Below, piece by piece: positions 1-9,055 of a stretch of DNA of 64,000 nt. The stretch comes from Fimbriimonadales bacterium (GTDB lineage Bacteria > Armatimonadota > Fimbriimonadia > Fimbriimonadales > ATM1). How positions within the stretch are numbered: position 1 is the stretch's first letter; each line of letters begins with the position of its first letter. The DNA lies in the NCBI GenBank assembly GCA_026129745.1, contig JAHCHL010000001.1, positions 1 to 64,000 on the forward strand, read 5' to 3'. A program made the position numbers and the translations under genes. The notes below the pieces were generated by a model. That model was not told where the DNA came from, did no database searches, and saw only the letters and a program-made list of their open reading frames with translations.

Positions 1-555
1 TCGAAAAATCCGAACTTGCTGTTCGTCGGAACAGAAAAAGGCGTTTATGCAACGAACAACGGCGGAGTGAATTGGCACCAGTTCGTTTTGCCAAATATGC
101 CAAGACACGCGATTGTTCATGATGTTCAGATTCATCCGCGCGAGCGAGAGCTGATCGTCGCAACTCATGGCAGGAGTTTCTACATCATCGACATCGCTCC
201 ACTCGAAGAGACATTCGAAAGCAATGTGCACTTGTTCGATGTCAAACCTGCTATTAAGTTCGACAACAATCCGATCGACGTCGATCCATATGAGTTCGTC
301 GGTGAGAATCCACCGTATGGCGCTGTGATCTATTACTGGATCGATCCAGAACTAAACGGAGACAGACACTTGGTCGTTCAGGATGCGAGCGGACGTGAGG
401 TAATGGTGCTCGGCTTGCCTCCAACAGGTGGTTTGCGCCGCGCCGTTTGGGATCTGTCAGATGGAGATGGACTCGCCGCCACTGGAGAGTACACCGTTAC
501 ACTGCACGTTGGCGAGCGAAAGTTTTCAAAGAAAGTCCAAGTCGTGGATCCATAA
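1..555 (+). CDS. C-terminal part of a BNR/Vps10-like beta-propeller protein (5' truncated by window)
   Basis: The reading frame is open from the first base of the window, so the start lies upstream and only the last 184 residues are seen. They contain an Asp-box-like repeat (FVGTEKGVYATNNGG followed by NW) and the phrase ATHGRSFYIID, typical of the last propeller blades of BNR-repeat/sortilin-like glycosyl hydrolase-type proteins. A beta-sandwich-like tail follows, ending in YTVTLHVGERKFSKKVQVVDP, which resembles the Ig/FlgD-like C-terminus of such secreted proteins. These proteins are usually exported; the catalytic role of this family is mostly unassigned, so substrate and activity cannot be stated. 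It ends with TAA, convergent with the next gene. Confidence 0.75.
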   Translation, partial: SKNPNLLFVGTEKGVYATNNGGVNWHQFVLPNMPRHAIVHDVQIHPRERELIVATHGRSFYIIDIAPLEETFESNVHLFDVKPAIKFDNNPIDVDPYEFVGENPPYGAVIYYWIDPELNGDRHLVVQDASGREVMVLGLPPTGGLRRAVWDLSDGDGLAATGEYTVTLHVGERKFSKKVQVVDP

Positions 556-563
556 CAGTTGGC

Positions 564-1193
564 CTATCTGCGCCACAATCCCGTCGAACCGACAACGAAT
601 CGACGGACGCTCGTCGTCGACATGGACCCTGCTCGGTAGTTGAGAACGACTGGGCCTGAGGCGATTTGGATGATCGCTCCGTCGTTCCATGAACGGATTC
701 CACCGCCGAAGTCCAGCGATTCTGTAGTCGACATCCAGTCTCTCAGCGAGTCGAAGTTTCGCGGAAAGTCACTCTCGGAATTATCTTGACCACGTTCGAT
801 CTCGCCCACCTCTTCTCCCTCTTCCCGTATCACCCGCTCAGGTGGACTCCACAGCAGTTCGCCATTCGTGTTTCGCAACACAATTTCGCCTGTGTCTGTG
901 TAGATGATCCTGGCAAAAAGCGTGGGATCTTGATGAAGTTTCGAGTCGAAGCCGTCGACTATAACCCTCATGCCGGCACCAAGACTGACTGGTTGTGCGT
1001 TGAGAGCCGCCGATGGGGCCAAAAGCACGGTCCACAGTTTCCTTTCATCATCCCGAAACAGCATTCTCGCTTCGCCAGCAGACACGAATGCGACCACTTC
1101 TCCGGCCAATACGGTCGGAGTGCCGGGCCTTTGTGCCATCAAAGGTGCTATGACGAAGACTGTTAGGCAGAGAGCGAAAATGGGTCGTTTCAT
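564..1193 (-). CDS. Secreted protein of unknown function
   Basis: 209 residues. The ATG at 1193 is chosen over an in-frame upstream start because an AAAGGAG ribosome-binding site sits just before it and the protein then begins with a textbook signal peptide (MKRPIFALCLTVFVIAPLMA, then Q). The mature part starts with a small beta-rich region (VLAGEVVAFVSAGEARMLF, later MRVIVDGFDS and ARIIYTDTG) that could be an OB-like fold. An acidic linker rich in Glu around residues 120-135 and an uncharged beta-rich tail follow. I recognise no family. It is convergent with the propeller gene and divergent from the secreted protein at 1453. Confidence 0.7.
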   Translation of the reverse strand: MKRPIFALCLTVFVIAPLMAQRPGTPTVLAGEVVAFVSAGEARMLFRDDERKLWTVLLAPSAALNAQPVSLGAGMRVIVDGFDSKLHQDPTLFARIIYTDTGEIVLRNTNGELLWSPPERVIREEGEEVGEIERGQDNSESDFPRNFDSLRDWMSTTESLDFGGGIRSWNDGAIIQIASGPVVLNYRAGSMSTTSVRRFVVGSTGLWRR

Positions 1194-1452
1194 GTGGATT
1201 CTCCTTTGAGATCGGCTCGTTTTTCTGACGATCACGGCACGAATCGGGTTCTCGGCGGCAACATAAACGCGTTGTTATCAGACCTAAATCGAACGACTCC
1301 CCGGTGGGAAAACGTCACATTGAGGCAGGTGTCTTGAGTATCCTTGCAAACTACTGAGGTTTGTCAGCAGGCAATTGTGCCGGCTCGACAGGCACTACCG
1401 GGTGCTTTCAACGACGGCATCCAAATCTTTGATCCGAATGGAGGAAATGAAT
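1194..1452. other. Divergent intergenic region with a structured 5' leader
   Basis: This 259-bp gap separates two divergent secreted-protein genes. The leader of the right-hand gene can fold into short stems: CAAAC/GTTTG at about 1348-1365 and GTGCC/GGCAC at about 1377-1395. No riboswitch class is recognisable and no open frame looks coding. It probably holds both promoters, but no convincing -35/-10 pair was found. Confidence 0.35.
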
Positions 1453-3051
1453 ATGAGGAGCATTGCATTTGCCTTTGGGGCTCTTGCTCTTGCGGCGACG
1501 GCTTCGGCCGGTACAGGCGCAGACAACATCTACCGAAACATGCTCGCAGAGCCGGGCTTATACTTCCCGAGTGGCAATGAGTATGGAGACAAGATCACGC
1601 TCGGAACGGGCAGCAGAAACTTGACCTCTTTCACCATCGCCTACATTGCCGATATCGCCAGTCCGCAGAACGACGAAGTCGTCAAGATCCGAATCTATGA
1701 CGCGACAGGGCCAAATGGCGGCCCAGGCAATTTGCTTTGGGAAAGCAACGACCTGCCTATTCGGCCGGGCATCTGGAACAAGACAGTCGTCATCAACGGC
1801 GGGGTCACAGTCCCAGACGACATCATCTACACGGCCCAATTCAAGAACATGGCTAATGCAGTAGGCGACAGGGCCGGGCTTGTGCTTTCGAATCCTCCGA
1901 CACGCGGTTCGAGCGAAGACAACTTTTGGATGTTCGACATGGGATCTTGGGACTCGTACCAGTTCGGTGGTCCCACGCCACCCGTCGCCAACTTCCAGGC
2001 CTCGTTTTGGGTTGACGGTGCTGCGCCCCAGCCCTATCAGAATGAGAATCCGAACCTGCAGTACTACTTCCCTGGCTTCTTCGAGCCTGCTGACCAAATC
2101 GATCTCGAGGGCACGAAGCGCACCATAACCAAGGTTCGATTCCCAATCTATTGTCCGGGATTGACCACTCCAGGTGACGAAGAGCTTGTGGTTCGACTTT
2201 GGAAACTTGACGGGCCTGATCAAGAGCCAGGCACTATGCTCTGGGAGAGCGCGCCTGCGCCCTTCGTTGCCGACATCAACAACCTTCAGTTGTTTGAATT
2301 CAATGTGCCGAACATCGTTGTTGAAGATGCGATTGTGTGGTCTGTTGAGTTCAGAGGGGTCACGCAATCGTCTCCGCCCAATCCAACGGACAATGCAGGC
2401 GTCCTGCTAACCGGAAACATCGATACGACGACTAATTCGAGGGTCGACTTCGAACCGCAACTGGGTTCGAGCCAGAACTTCTTCCTCGGACGCAATGTTC
2501 CTGGTTCACCCCTATGGGACTACTTCTGGTTTGGAGCAACTGGACCTCAGTCGAACTTCGAGTTCTCAATGGAAGCAACTGGCGTAACCAAGGTTCAGCC
2601 CAATGCATTCCAAGTGTTGACTGGCGTTCAAACCGGCGGAAATCTGAACAGCTTGCTGTTCAACGACAATGACCGGCTGTTCGTGCGAGAGGCGCCGCCG
2701 CTTGCGCTCGGCCTTCCATCTGTCAACTTGCAGGTAGATGGCGTGTCGCCGACGGCGAACCCGAACGCGATCACTATTCGGGTGATCATGAACACAAGCG
2801 GTGCGCCTGCGGGCTCCGTGAACTTCCGAGTGATCGGAGTTCTTGGCAATAACACGACGGAGCTTCTGGCGACGTCGAACGGAACATCTGCAGATCAGAC
2901 GATCGTGATTACGCCTACCGGCGATTTGTCGCGCTTCGTACAGACTGGTTCGAATCGCCTACGCATTCGACTCCAGATGTTCGATCCAGGAACTCTGTTC
3001 TCGTTCGGATGGCTCGGAAGGTTCAACCAGGTCAGCTGGGAAATCGAGTAA
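1453..3051 (+). CDS. Secreted protein with two beta-sandwich repeats and a shared C-terminal domain
   Basis: 532 residues. The ATG at 1453 lies 8 nt after GGAGG (1440-1444), and the product then begins with a signal peptide (MRSIAFAFGALALAATASA). The mature protein has two related beta-rich modules, about residues 30-180 and 200-360; each contains a phrase of the type V-x-hydrophobic-R-hydrophobic-(Y/W) followed by PG(N/T)xLWES. The last 155 residues hold the domain motifs REAPPLALGLPSV and FDPGTLFSFGW. That domain recurs at the end of the proteins at 56641 and 57712. Export and a surface or extracellular role are inferred; the function of the domain is unknown. A strong terminator follows at 3073-3103. 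Confidence 0.8.
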   Translation: MRSIAFAFGALALAATASAGTGADNIYRNMLAEPGLYFPSGNEYGDKITLGTGSRNLTSFTIAYIADIASPQNDEVVKIRIYDATGPNGGPGNLLWESNDLPIRPGIWNKTVVINGGVTVPDDIIYTAQFKNMANAVGDRAGLVLSNPPTRGSSEDNFWMFDMGSWDSYQFGGPTPPVANFQASFWVDGAAPQPYQNENPNLQYYFPGFFEPADQIDLEGTKRTITKVRFPIYCPGLTTPGDEELVVRLWKLDGPDQEPGTMLWESAPAPFVADINNLQLFEFNVPNIVVEDAIVWSVEFRGVTQSSPPNPTDNAGVLLTGNIDTTTNSRVDFEPQLGSSQNFFLGRNVPGSPLWDYFWFGATGPQSNFEFSMEATGVTKVQPNAFQVLTGVQTGGNLNSLLFNDNDRLFVREAPPLALGLPSVNLQVDGVSPTANPNAITIRVIMNTSGAPAGSVNFRVIGVLGNNTTELLATSNGTSADQTIVITPTGDLSRFVQTGSNRLRIRLQMFDPGTLFSFGWLGRFNQVSWEIE

Positions 3052-3072
3052 CTCGAGATTCCTCTTGAACAT

Positions 3073-3103
3073 AAAATCGGCCGGCGACTCGCCGGCCGAT
3101 TTT
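3073..3103. terminator. Bidirectional rho-independent terminator
   Basis: A perfect 14-bp stem (AAAATCGGCCGGCG, 3073-3086, with its complement 3090-3103) closes a 3-nt ACT loop. It is flanked by A and T runs on both sides, so it can end both the rightward gene at 1453 and the leftward gene at 3107. Confidence 0.9.
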
Positions 3104-3106
3104 CTT

Positions 3107-3457
3107 TCATTTGACGTAAGTTTGCGGATCCATTTCCCGCAGTTCGACCGTTACTCTCGCAAGTCCGTTGCCTATCGATTGTGCAAATGCTCTCCGGAGT
3201 AGACTGGCGAACTCCTTTACGATCAGCTGGCGAAATTCAAGCGATCTGCCTTGAAGAATTGCGAGTTGGCAATGAACGTAGCCCGGCGTCGCGCCTTCAC
3301 CAGTGACCCAGACTTCTCGTTTGTGAAAATAGGCTTTTATCGATGCGGAATCGATCGTTTCGTAGATGGCGAGCAACGAGCAAAGCTCTTGAAGAATTCT
3401 CTGCGCATTGACACACTCGGCAAGGTTTTCGGACGCTTCGAGGTAAATGTGCGGCAT
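3107..3457 (-). CDS. 5-carboxymethyl-2-hydroxymuconate isomerase-like tautomerase
   Basis: 116 residues, close to the usual length of the CHMI (HpaF) branch of the tautomerase superfamily. It begins MPHIYLEASENL, matching the family start in which Pro2, exposed after Met removal, is the catalytic base. It lies 2 nt after the stop of the sugar-isomerase-like gene at 3460-4590, so the two are co-transcribed. No other homoprotocatechuate-pathway gene is nearby, so the physiological substrate may not be a hydroxymuconate; only the fold and likely keto-enol chemistry are supported. Confidence 0.75.
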   Translation of the reverse strand: MPHIYLEASENLAECVNAQRILQELCSLLAIYETIDSASIKAYFHKREVWVTGEGATPGYVHCQLAILQGRSLEFRQLIVKEFASLLRRAFAQSIGNGLARVTVELREMDPQTYVK

Positions 3458-3459
3458 TG

Positions 3460-4590
3460 CTATCCGTTATAGATGATCTTCTTGACCACTTCGATTGTAT
3501 TGGCTGCGTCGCCTGTCGACATCGCTGAGTCCAACACAGGCTTTCTGGCGTAGATTTTCAATGCCTTTTTCATGCAGTTCGCAAAGAACTCCAAGCTCAG
3601 GCGCATCGATCTCACTTGCTCTGTGCGATACGTGAATTGGTCTTCGCCAAACCAACCGTCGTATGATGTGTCAACAGCGGCATAGCAGAATTCGACAAGT
3701 CGCCAAATGTCGTCGGTTCCTGCAATGCGATCTTCGTCGTTGCTGTTGAACTTTGCCCCATTGATATGGAAATTCGCTATCGGCACGCCGACGCGCTTGA
3801 GCATATACAGAGAGTCTGCCGGTGTGTTCCCAACCATTTGCTCGTGTCCATAGTCGATGACGACCCCCATGACCGTCTTGCCCAAATTCTTGTTGACTTC
3901 CTTGGCGACCAGTGCTGCTTTTGCAACCGTATTAACGATCATGTTGCCCTCTCGCGGTTCTTTTTGTTTTGGCTCTGTTCCAAATTTCAAACCAAGCTGA
4001 TCGCATTTGGCAGCGATTTCGGTACAACCCTCGATGTACCACGAAAGCCTCTTACCGTAATCGACTTCAAAGTGATAATCCCAGCCATCCGATCCCGGCC
4101 AAAGATTGCAACTTACGCAGCCGACTTCCTTCGCAATCTCGACTCCTTGCAAGCAGAGTTGAATACATTCCATTCGAACTTTTGAATCAGGATGCGTTAC
4201 TCCTCCATACTTCCATTTCGGATCCGTCCACGTGTTCATGTTCATGTTCGTCGCGACAATCTTGTTGACTTCGAGGGCATCTTTCACGGAAGCAATGAAT
4301 GACGGATCTTTCTGGTATGCGGAGTCGATGAAAACCTTCTCGTGAAACTCGATTCCGCTGATACCAGCTTTCGATACTCGTTCAATTTGGGCGACAATAC
4401 TGTCATCGAAGCTTGGATCATTGCTGTTGTAGCCAACTGGGCAGAACCGGTCAAAGAACTCGCCTGCGCACCAATGGCCAGCGGCAAAGTGGATTCCAAA
4501 GTCCTGAATGAATTCGTCAACAAGTTCGCCTTCAAGATAGCCGTCGTACTTCGAGTCCAATAGCGACAGGGTCGTGGTGTCAACCTTCAT
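3460..4590 (-). CDS. Xylose-isomerase-like TIM-barrel protein (sugar isomerase/epimerase)
   Basis: 376 residues. The sequence has the pattern of the AP-endonuclease-2/xylose isomerase-like TIM barrel. Candidate metal and substrate residues lie at the strand ends: GISGIEFHEK (about residue 95), the Glu in FGTEPKQKE (about 205), VIDYGHE (about 245) and FHINGAKFNSND (about 275). These families isomerise or epimerise sugars and sugar phosphates in the cytoplasm, and no signal peptide is present. The exact sugar cannot be read from sequence. It is the first gene of a two-gene unit with the tautomerase-like gene. Confidence 0.75.
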   Translation of the reverse strand: MKVDTTTLSLLDSKYDGYLEGELVDEFIQDFGIHFAAGHWCAGEFFDRFCPVGYNSNDPSFDDSIVAQIERVSKAGISGIEFHEKVFIDSAYQKDPSFIASVKDALEVNKIVATNMNMNTWTDPKWKYGGVTHPDSKVRMECIQLCLQGVEIAKEVGCVSCNLWPGSDGWDYHFEVDYGKRLSWYIEGCTEIAAKCDQLGLKFGTEPKQKEPREGNMIVNTVAKAALVAKEVNKNLGKTVMGVVIDYGHEQMVGNTPADSLYMLKRVGVPIANFHINGAKFNSNDEDRIAGTDDIWRLVEFCYAAVDTSYDGWFGEDQFTYRTEQVRSMRLSLEFFANCMKKALKIYARKPVLDSAMSTGDAANTIEVVKKIIYNG

Positions 4591-4765
4591 AGTCGGCGAA
4601 CAGTTTCGACTTGCTTATCGCAGTTTCCTGCAAGCTTGGCAATTCACATCTCAAATGAGGACGTCAACCATTGACCATGCTCAACAGCTCGAATCAGACG
4701 AGGTCGGCCGAGGAGCACAGGCAAGCTGGCCCTCCGCACGCATCGGTGCACTCAGGACTGCCAAC
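4591..4765. other. Intergenic region, no gene seen
   Basis: These 175 bp lie between the 3' end of the DUF1800 gene and the start of the sugar-isomerase-like gene, both leftward. They probably hold the promoter of the latter. I see no coding frame, tRNA or clear terminator. Confidence 0.4.
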
Positions 4766-6235
4766 TCAATGCAATTGAAACTCTGGTGCGGAAAAAAGCA
4801 GAGTCGTTACTGCCCCAACCATCTTTGATGCCGACAGCTTGTCCTTGAGAGCGTCCAGTCCGCCATTCACTTCGCAGGCTTCATAGATTGGCTTCATCTT
4901 CTCTGCCGAGACTTCAGCGTCCAGTAAATCGCAGATGCCATCGACGAACTGTTTCGGCGTCGTTGGGCGATATTCGAGAAGGACTCTTGTGCCAAGCCCT
5001 TGGCCTCCGTCCTTCGATTCATTGTCTTCACCGAACAGCAGCGAGGCAAGTCGTATTCGTTGCGACATCGAATCGCTGCTGATCCAATTGCTTCCCCAAT
5101 TCCAACCTCCGACGTCCGGCGGAAACAAGAGCAACATTCCTTGGCCGTTCATCAAGAACACGACACCGGCGCTTATGTCGCGCAATAACTTCGGTAACGG
5201 CGTGGTTGGCTTGGCGTTACTTGGGCGAAGCGGCAAGAGCAATGTACCGAGATCGATTTGACGAATCAGGGGAATCGTAAAGTCCACCGGGCTCTTGACT
5301 TTCTTTCTGACGCACTTTTCCGAATAGAATTCTGGAGAGCGAGCTATCGCATAAAGCACTTGTTTGATGTCGCCGTCCGTGCTCAAATAGATTTGCGCCA
5401 ATTTGTTTACAATCGCCGGTTCAGGGTCATCGTATGCAAAGAACTCCCAAAGCCTTTTTGAGACAAAAGCAGCCGTCTCATTTCTCGATGCGAGCATCTC
5501 AAGCAGGGAGTCACCATCAAAGTTCGCTGTTTTTCCGAGCACGGTCTTTTTGCCATCATCGTGCAACTCAGGACTGTGCGCAAAGACGACCGGCATACGA
5601 TCTGCTTCGATAAATCTTCTCATTGTCGGCTGCACGTTTTCGCCGCCTTGTTCGAAAACCAAATATCGAATTCCCCAACCGGTGAATGCACGCGCAGCTT
5701 CCTTGACGTCGGCTTCCGAATAGTTGCCTTTGCCGAGCGTAAACAGCTCCAGCAACTCACGCGCAAAGTTCTCGTTTGGATTTCCCTTGATGCTTTGATC
5801 TGTATCGAGATAGCGAATCATTGCTGGGTCCTTGCTTACGGCCTTCAGCAGTTCTCCAAACTTTCCATTCGCGTTCTCGCGCAAGGTCTTCAGATATTTC
5901 AACATCATGGGACCGAATTCAACCTTCGTGCCGCTGACGGCAAAGTGGTCGTGCCAAAAGAGCGTTAACTTCTCTTGCAACGGCCTCTTGGTTATGATCA
6001 TCCGGAGCGCCCACCAGGCAGCCGGGCGAAACGGATCGAGGTAGACCTCGTCGTTGCCCTCTTCGAAGCAGAACTCCCATGGGCTGATCGGGAACCCTTC
6101 ATCGATTCTTTCGTATTCGATCAGCCTCTCAATAGTCCCGTCGATTCCGAGCGCCAGGAATTCTTTTAGCTCAGTGCGCGACGCCCCAAGGCCGAATCTG
6201 CGAAGCAGGTGGCGTATCTTGACCTCGTTGTTCAT
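4766..6235 (-). CDS. DUF1800 domain protein
   Basis: 489 residues. The ATG at 6235 is preferred over an upstream in-frame TTG because a GGAGAG motif sits just before it. The protein opens with NEVKIRHLLRRFGLGASRTEL and carries LTLFWHDHFAVSG and ENFARELLELFTLGKGNYSE, hallmarks of DUF1800. In many Bacteroidota, Planctomycetota and Armatimonadota a DUF1800 gene is paired with a DUF1501 (sulfatase-like) gene; no such partner is next to it here. No signal peptide is evident. The biochemical role of the family is not established. Confidence 0.88.
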   Translation of the reverse strand: MNNEVKIRHLLRRFGLGASRTELKEFLALGIDGTIERLIEYERIDEGFPISPWEFCFEEGNDEVYLDPFRPAAWWALRMIITKRPLQEKLTLFWHDHFAVSGTKVEFGPMMLKYLKTLRENANGKFGELLKAVSKDPAMIRYLDTDQSIKGNPNENFARELLELFTLGKGNYSEADVKEAARAFTGWGIRYLVFEQGGENVQPTMRRFIEADRMPVVFAHSPELHDDGKKTVLGKTANFDGDSLLEMLASRNETAAFVSKRLWEFFAYDDPEPAIVNKLAQIYLSTDGDIKQVLYAIARSPEFYSEKCVRKKVKSPVDFTIPLIRQIDLGTLLLPLRPSNAKPTTPLPKLLRDISAGVVFLMNGQGMLLLFPPDVGGWNWGSNWISSDSMSQRIRLASLLFGEDNESKDGGQGLGTRVLLEYRPTTPKQFVDGICDLLDAEVSAEKMKPIYEACEVNGGLDALKDKLSASKMVGAVTTLLFSAPEFQLH

Positions 6236-6339
6236 GCTCTCCAAAGCATTGTATGCCAGATTTAGCCAAATTCACTCGCTTTGGGGCTTGCGACCTGAGG
6301 TAGTCCAGTGTAGAATAGGCCTATTGGAGGTTATAGACG

Positions 6340-6978
6340 ATGAACTTGGCATTGTCTTTGATCGTAGGGTTAGTCATTTCGGCTTCGCCGGAAATAAGTG
6401 CGACCGGCGACGCGACCATTTCTGTTCCGGCAACGCATGTCCGTCTGATCTACGAGTTCACGGGGGTAGGCGCGGACCATGAGTCAGCCGAAGAAGATGC
6501 GAGAAGGATGGCTGCGCAGCTCAGATCGTACGCCGAAAAGAAGCACCACGGAATCACAGTGAGTCCGCGGAACAATTTAGGCGGTTTTAGCGGTTCTCGA
6601 ATTGCAGATGGAGTCAGCACGTTGCATTCTTCGTGGCAATTGGGGCCCGTCGCAATCGATGAAGCGATTCTGTTCGCAGAAGAGGCTGCGGAAGACACGC
6701 AACTTCCGATGCCAAAGTATGTCGTGCTGTTCCACGCCGATCAAAAGAGCGTCGAATCGAATGCAGTTCGCGATGCAACCTTGATTGCCCAGAATCGAGC
6801 ACGTGCCGCGGCTGAAGCTCTCGACATGAAACTGGGGAGTATCGTTCATGTGGAAGTCACAAGCGTTCTGATCCGCGAATCTGGAATTATTGGTCTCGAA
6901 TCATTTTCGAAGCGAGACAACTCGGACATTCTTTGCACAGCCAGAGTCAATGTTCGGTTCAGTTTGATTCCTAAGTAG
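6340..6978 (+). CDS. SIMPL (DUF541) domain protein, exported
   Basis: 212 residues with a TTGGAGG site about 10 nt before the ATG. A hydrophobic N-terminus (MNLALSLIVGLVISASPEIS) looks like a signal peptide. The mature protein shows the SIMPL pattern: GDATISVPATHVRLIYEFTG near the start and AQNRARAAAEALDMKLGSIV near residue 155, with a C-terminal strand ending in RVNVRFSL. SIMPL proteins are periplasmic or surface proteins (BP26/OMP28 type) that oligomerise; their exact function is unclear. The gene stands alone, divergent from the DUF1800 gene. Confidence 0.8.
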   Translation: MNLALSLIVGLVISASPEISATGDATISVPATHVRLIYEFTGVGADHESAEEDARRMAAQLRSYAEKKHHGITVSPRNNLGGFSGSRIADGVSTLHSSWQLGPVAIDEAILFAEEAAEDTQLPMPKYVVLFHADQKSVESNAVRDATLIAQNRARAAAEALDMKLGSIVHVEVTSVLIRESGIIGLESFSKRDNSDILCTARVNVRFSLIPK

Positions 6979-7001
6979 GATTCATCCGTCATACTGGCGC
7001 T

Positions 7002-7898
7002 GTGCGCCCGTCCGCGTTCAATGTGCCCCTGCTGTTCACCGTAGCAGCGTGGGGCTTTAACTTCGTCGCTCTCAAGCTTGTCTATGAGCAAGTTACTCCT
7101 GCGGCCACATCGCTGATCCGTTTCGCGATCACGTTCATCGCGATGATTCCGATATGTTTGCTGCTCAGGGAGCCACTGAAATATCCAAAGGGTGAAAGTC
7201 TAAGGATCCTTTGGTTGGGATTCGTAGCGATGGGAGCGTACATGATCCTCTTCTTAGAGGGCTTGGCGCGTACGACGCCTGCGGATTCTGCGATCATTCT
7301 TGCCACGTCTCCGATCTTCACTTACTTTTTCGCGATCATCGCAAAGCAAGAATTCTTCAGCATTCGGGCACTTCTTGGGTCGCTCGTCGCATTCTTCGGG
7401 GTAGGAGTCGTAGTACTCGGCGCAGGAGCTGGCGACAACGGCACATTACTCGGCAACGCATTGACTCTGGTTTCCAGTGTCGTATGGGCCTATAGCGCGG
7501 TGTTCAGCAAGCCGCTAATGCAGAGTTACTCGCCGGCACGTGTTTTTACTCTTGCGATGCCGGGTTCTTTGCTCGCTTTGATTCCTTACGCAACAGTGGC
7601 GGTTCATCAAACCGACTTCACTGCGTTGACACCGACGACTTGGGCAATGATTCTGCACGTTTCGCTGCTCGCTGGCGCACTGGGATTCACCGGCTTTTAC
7701 ATCGGTGTTCGCCAGGTCGGGGCGGCGGGAGCAATGCTGTATCAGTTTCTCGTTCCCCCGATCGCGATGCTTTGTGCAGTTGCGTTTCTCGGAAAGCAGA
7801 TCACAGTCATTCAGGTAGCAGGATTCCTCTTGGTAGTCGCAGGAGTTGTTTGGGCTACTCGCGCACGCCACCGAGCGGATGCAACTCCGGCACCTTAG
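7002..7898 (+). CDS. EamA-family (DMT) transporter
   Basis: 298 residues with about ten hydrophobic segments in two repeated halves, as in EamA-type drug/metabolite transporters of the inner membrane. Typical phrases are VAAWGFNFVALKLVYEQVTPAATSLIRF at the start of the first half and SVVWAYSAVFSKPLMQSYSP at the start of the second. The start is a GTG placed 6 nt after a CATACT -10-like hexamer with no Shine-Dalgarno site, consistent with a leaderless transcript. The substrate (amino acid or other metabolite efflux) cannot be inferred. Confidence 0.85.
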   Translation: MRPSAFNVPLLFTVAAWGFNFVALKLVYEQVTPAATSLIRFAITFIAMIPICLLLREPLKYPKGESLRILWLGFVAMGAYMILFLEGLARTTPADSAIILATSPIFTYFFAIIAKQEFFSIRALLGSLVAFFGVGVVVLGAGAGDNGTLLGNALTLVSSVVWAYSAVFSKPLMQSYSPARVFTLAMPGSLLALIPYATVAVHQTDFTALTPTTWAMILHVSLLAGALGFTGFYIGVRQVGAAGAMLYQFLVPPIAMLCAVAFLGKQITVIQVAGFLLVVAGVVWATRARHRADATPAP

Positions 7899-7945
7899 GT
7901 GATAGCTGCATTAGGTAGATTTTCAAACTCATTGGCAGGCACAAG

Positions 7946-9055
7946 ATGAGAATCGTCCACATTGTCGATTTGACAGACCCTCAAGGGACAGAAAGGCACC
8001 TATTGGAACTTGCTCAATCGCAAATCGAGAGGGGATTCGACGTTCTTGCAATCTGCCCTCCTCGAGGATGGTTGCCTTCAGCCCTTAAGCAGTGTTGCAT
8101 ACCGATCTATCTTCAAGAGGTGAGACGCAAGTCTCCATTGAGTTTGCTTCGTATACGCCGCCGAATTGCAAGCTTTGAGCCTGATGTGATCCATGCTCAC
8201 TCCGAACGATCCGCGGCTATTGCGCGCTTGCTGACGAAGCCGCGTGGTCGGCCAATTGTTGCAACAGTCCATATACCTCGCAATCATCCAGCCTATCGTC
8301 ACCTGACCTTGGAGCATGGCTTCCTGATAGCTGTTTCACATTTCTTGAGAGCGGAGTTGATCGAATACGGAATTCCAGATGAACGCATTGTCACGGTTCT
8401 GAATAGCACAATTTTGGCTTCGACTGCTAATGTGAATACAGACGCAACAATTCGCTCAGAACTCGGGATTCCAGAGGAAAAGCTTCTGTTTGCAATGGTT
8501 GCGAGGTATTGCGAAGACAAAGGTCAGTTAATTGCAGTTGAAGCGTTGAGCAAGCTGGACGAGGAAGTGCGAGCGAAAGTTCACATTTTGTTTGCAGGGC
8601 CATGCGATGAAGGCTGGGATAAACGCGTGGCGGATTCCGTTCGCGATCTGGGACTCGATGACTTTGTCACATTGCTTGGTCCAGTCGATAGCGGTGCCAA
8701 TCTGATTGGAGATTCCGATGTCTTGGTGTTGCCTAGCGCTCGTGAAGCGCTGCCCATATCCATTCTTGAAGCGATGGCATTGGGAAAGCCCGTTATAGCA
8801 ACCGATGTAGGTGGAATATCCGACGCACTCGTCGACGGCGAGACTGGCTTGTTTATCGATCGAGACGCCAGTTCTCTTGCAGGTGCCATGCGAAACCTTG
8901 CGACGGATCACTCACTGCGCAAGCGCATGGGCGTCGTGGCCCGCCGGCGCGCAGAGGAACTCTTCGCACCCAATCGGATGATCGACGAAATCTCCGCTGT
9001 CTACGACAGGGCAATCAACGCTTTTCGCGTTAAGCAATCACAACGTTCTCGTTAG
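7946..9055 (+). CDS. Family 4-type glycosyltransferase (GT-B fold)
   Basis: 369 residues. The N-terminal half begins with a Rossmann strand ([22 protein letters not shown]) and holds [13 protein letters not shown], the acceptor side of GT4-like enzymes. The C-terminal half has [19 protein letters not shown] followed by [11 protein letters not shown], the nucleotide-sugar binding region with its conserved Glu. Such enzymes add a sugar to a lipid or glycan on the cytoplasmic face of the membrane. No polysaccharide cluster surrounds it, so the acceptor is unknown. Its stop overlaps the stop of the convergent aldolase gene by 4 nt (TTAG). Confidence 0.88.
   Translation: MRIVHIVDLTDPQGTERHLLELAQSQIERGFDVLAICPPRGWLPSALKQCCIPIYLQEVRRKSPLSLLRIRRRIASFEPDVIHAHSERSAAIARLLTKPRGRPIVATVHIPRNHPAYRHLTLEHGFLIAVSHFLRAELIEYGIPDERIVTVLNSTILASTANVNTDATIRSELGIPEEKLLFAMVARYCEDKGQLIAVEALSKLDEEVRAKVHILFAGPCDEGWDKRVADSVRDLGLDDFVTLLGPVDSGANLIGDSDVLVLPSAREALPISILEAMALGKPVIATDVGGISDALVDGETGLFIDRDASSLAGAMRNLATDHSLRKRMGVVARRRAEELFAPNRMIDEISAVYDRAINAFRVKQSQRSR

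Noticed and set aside
1320-1450. Possible riboswitch in the leader of the secreted-protein gene at 1453
   Set aside because: Two short stems are present but no aptamer consensus (c-di-GMP, cobalamin, SAM or others) could be matched.
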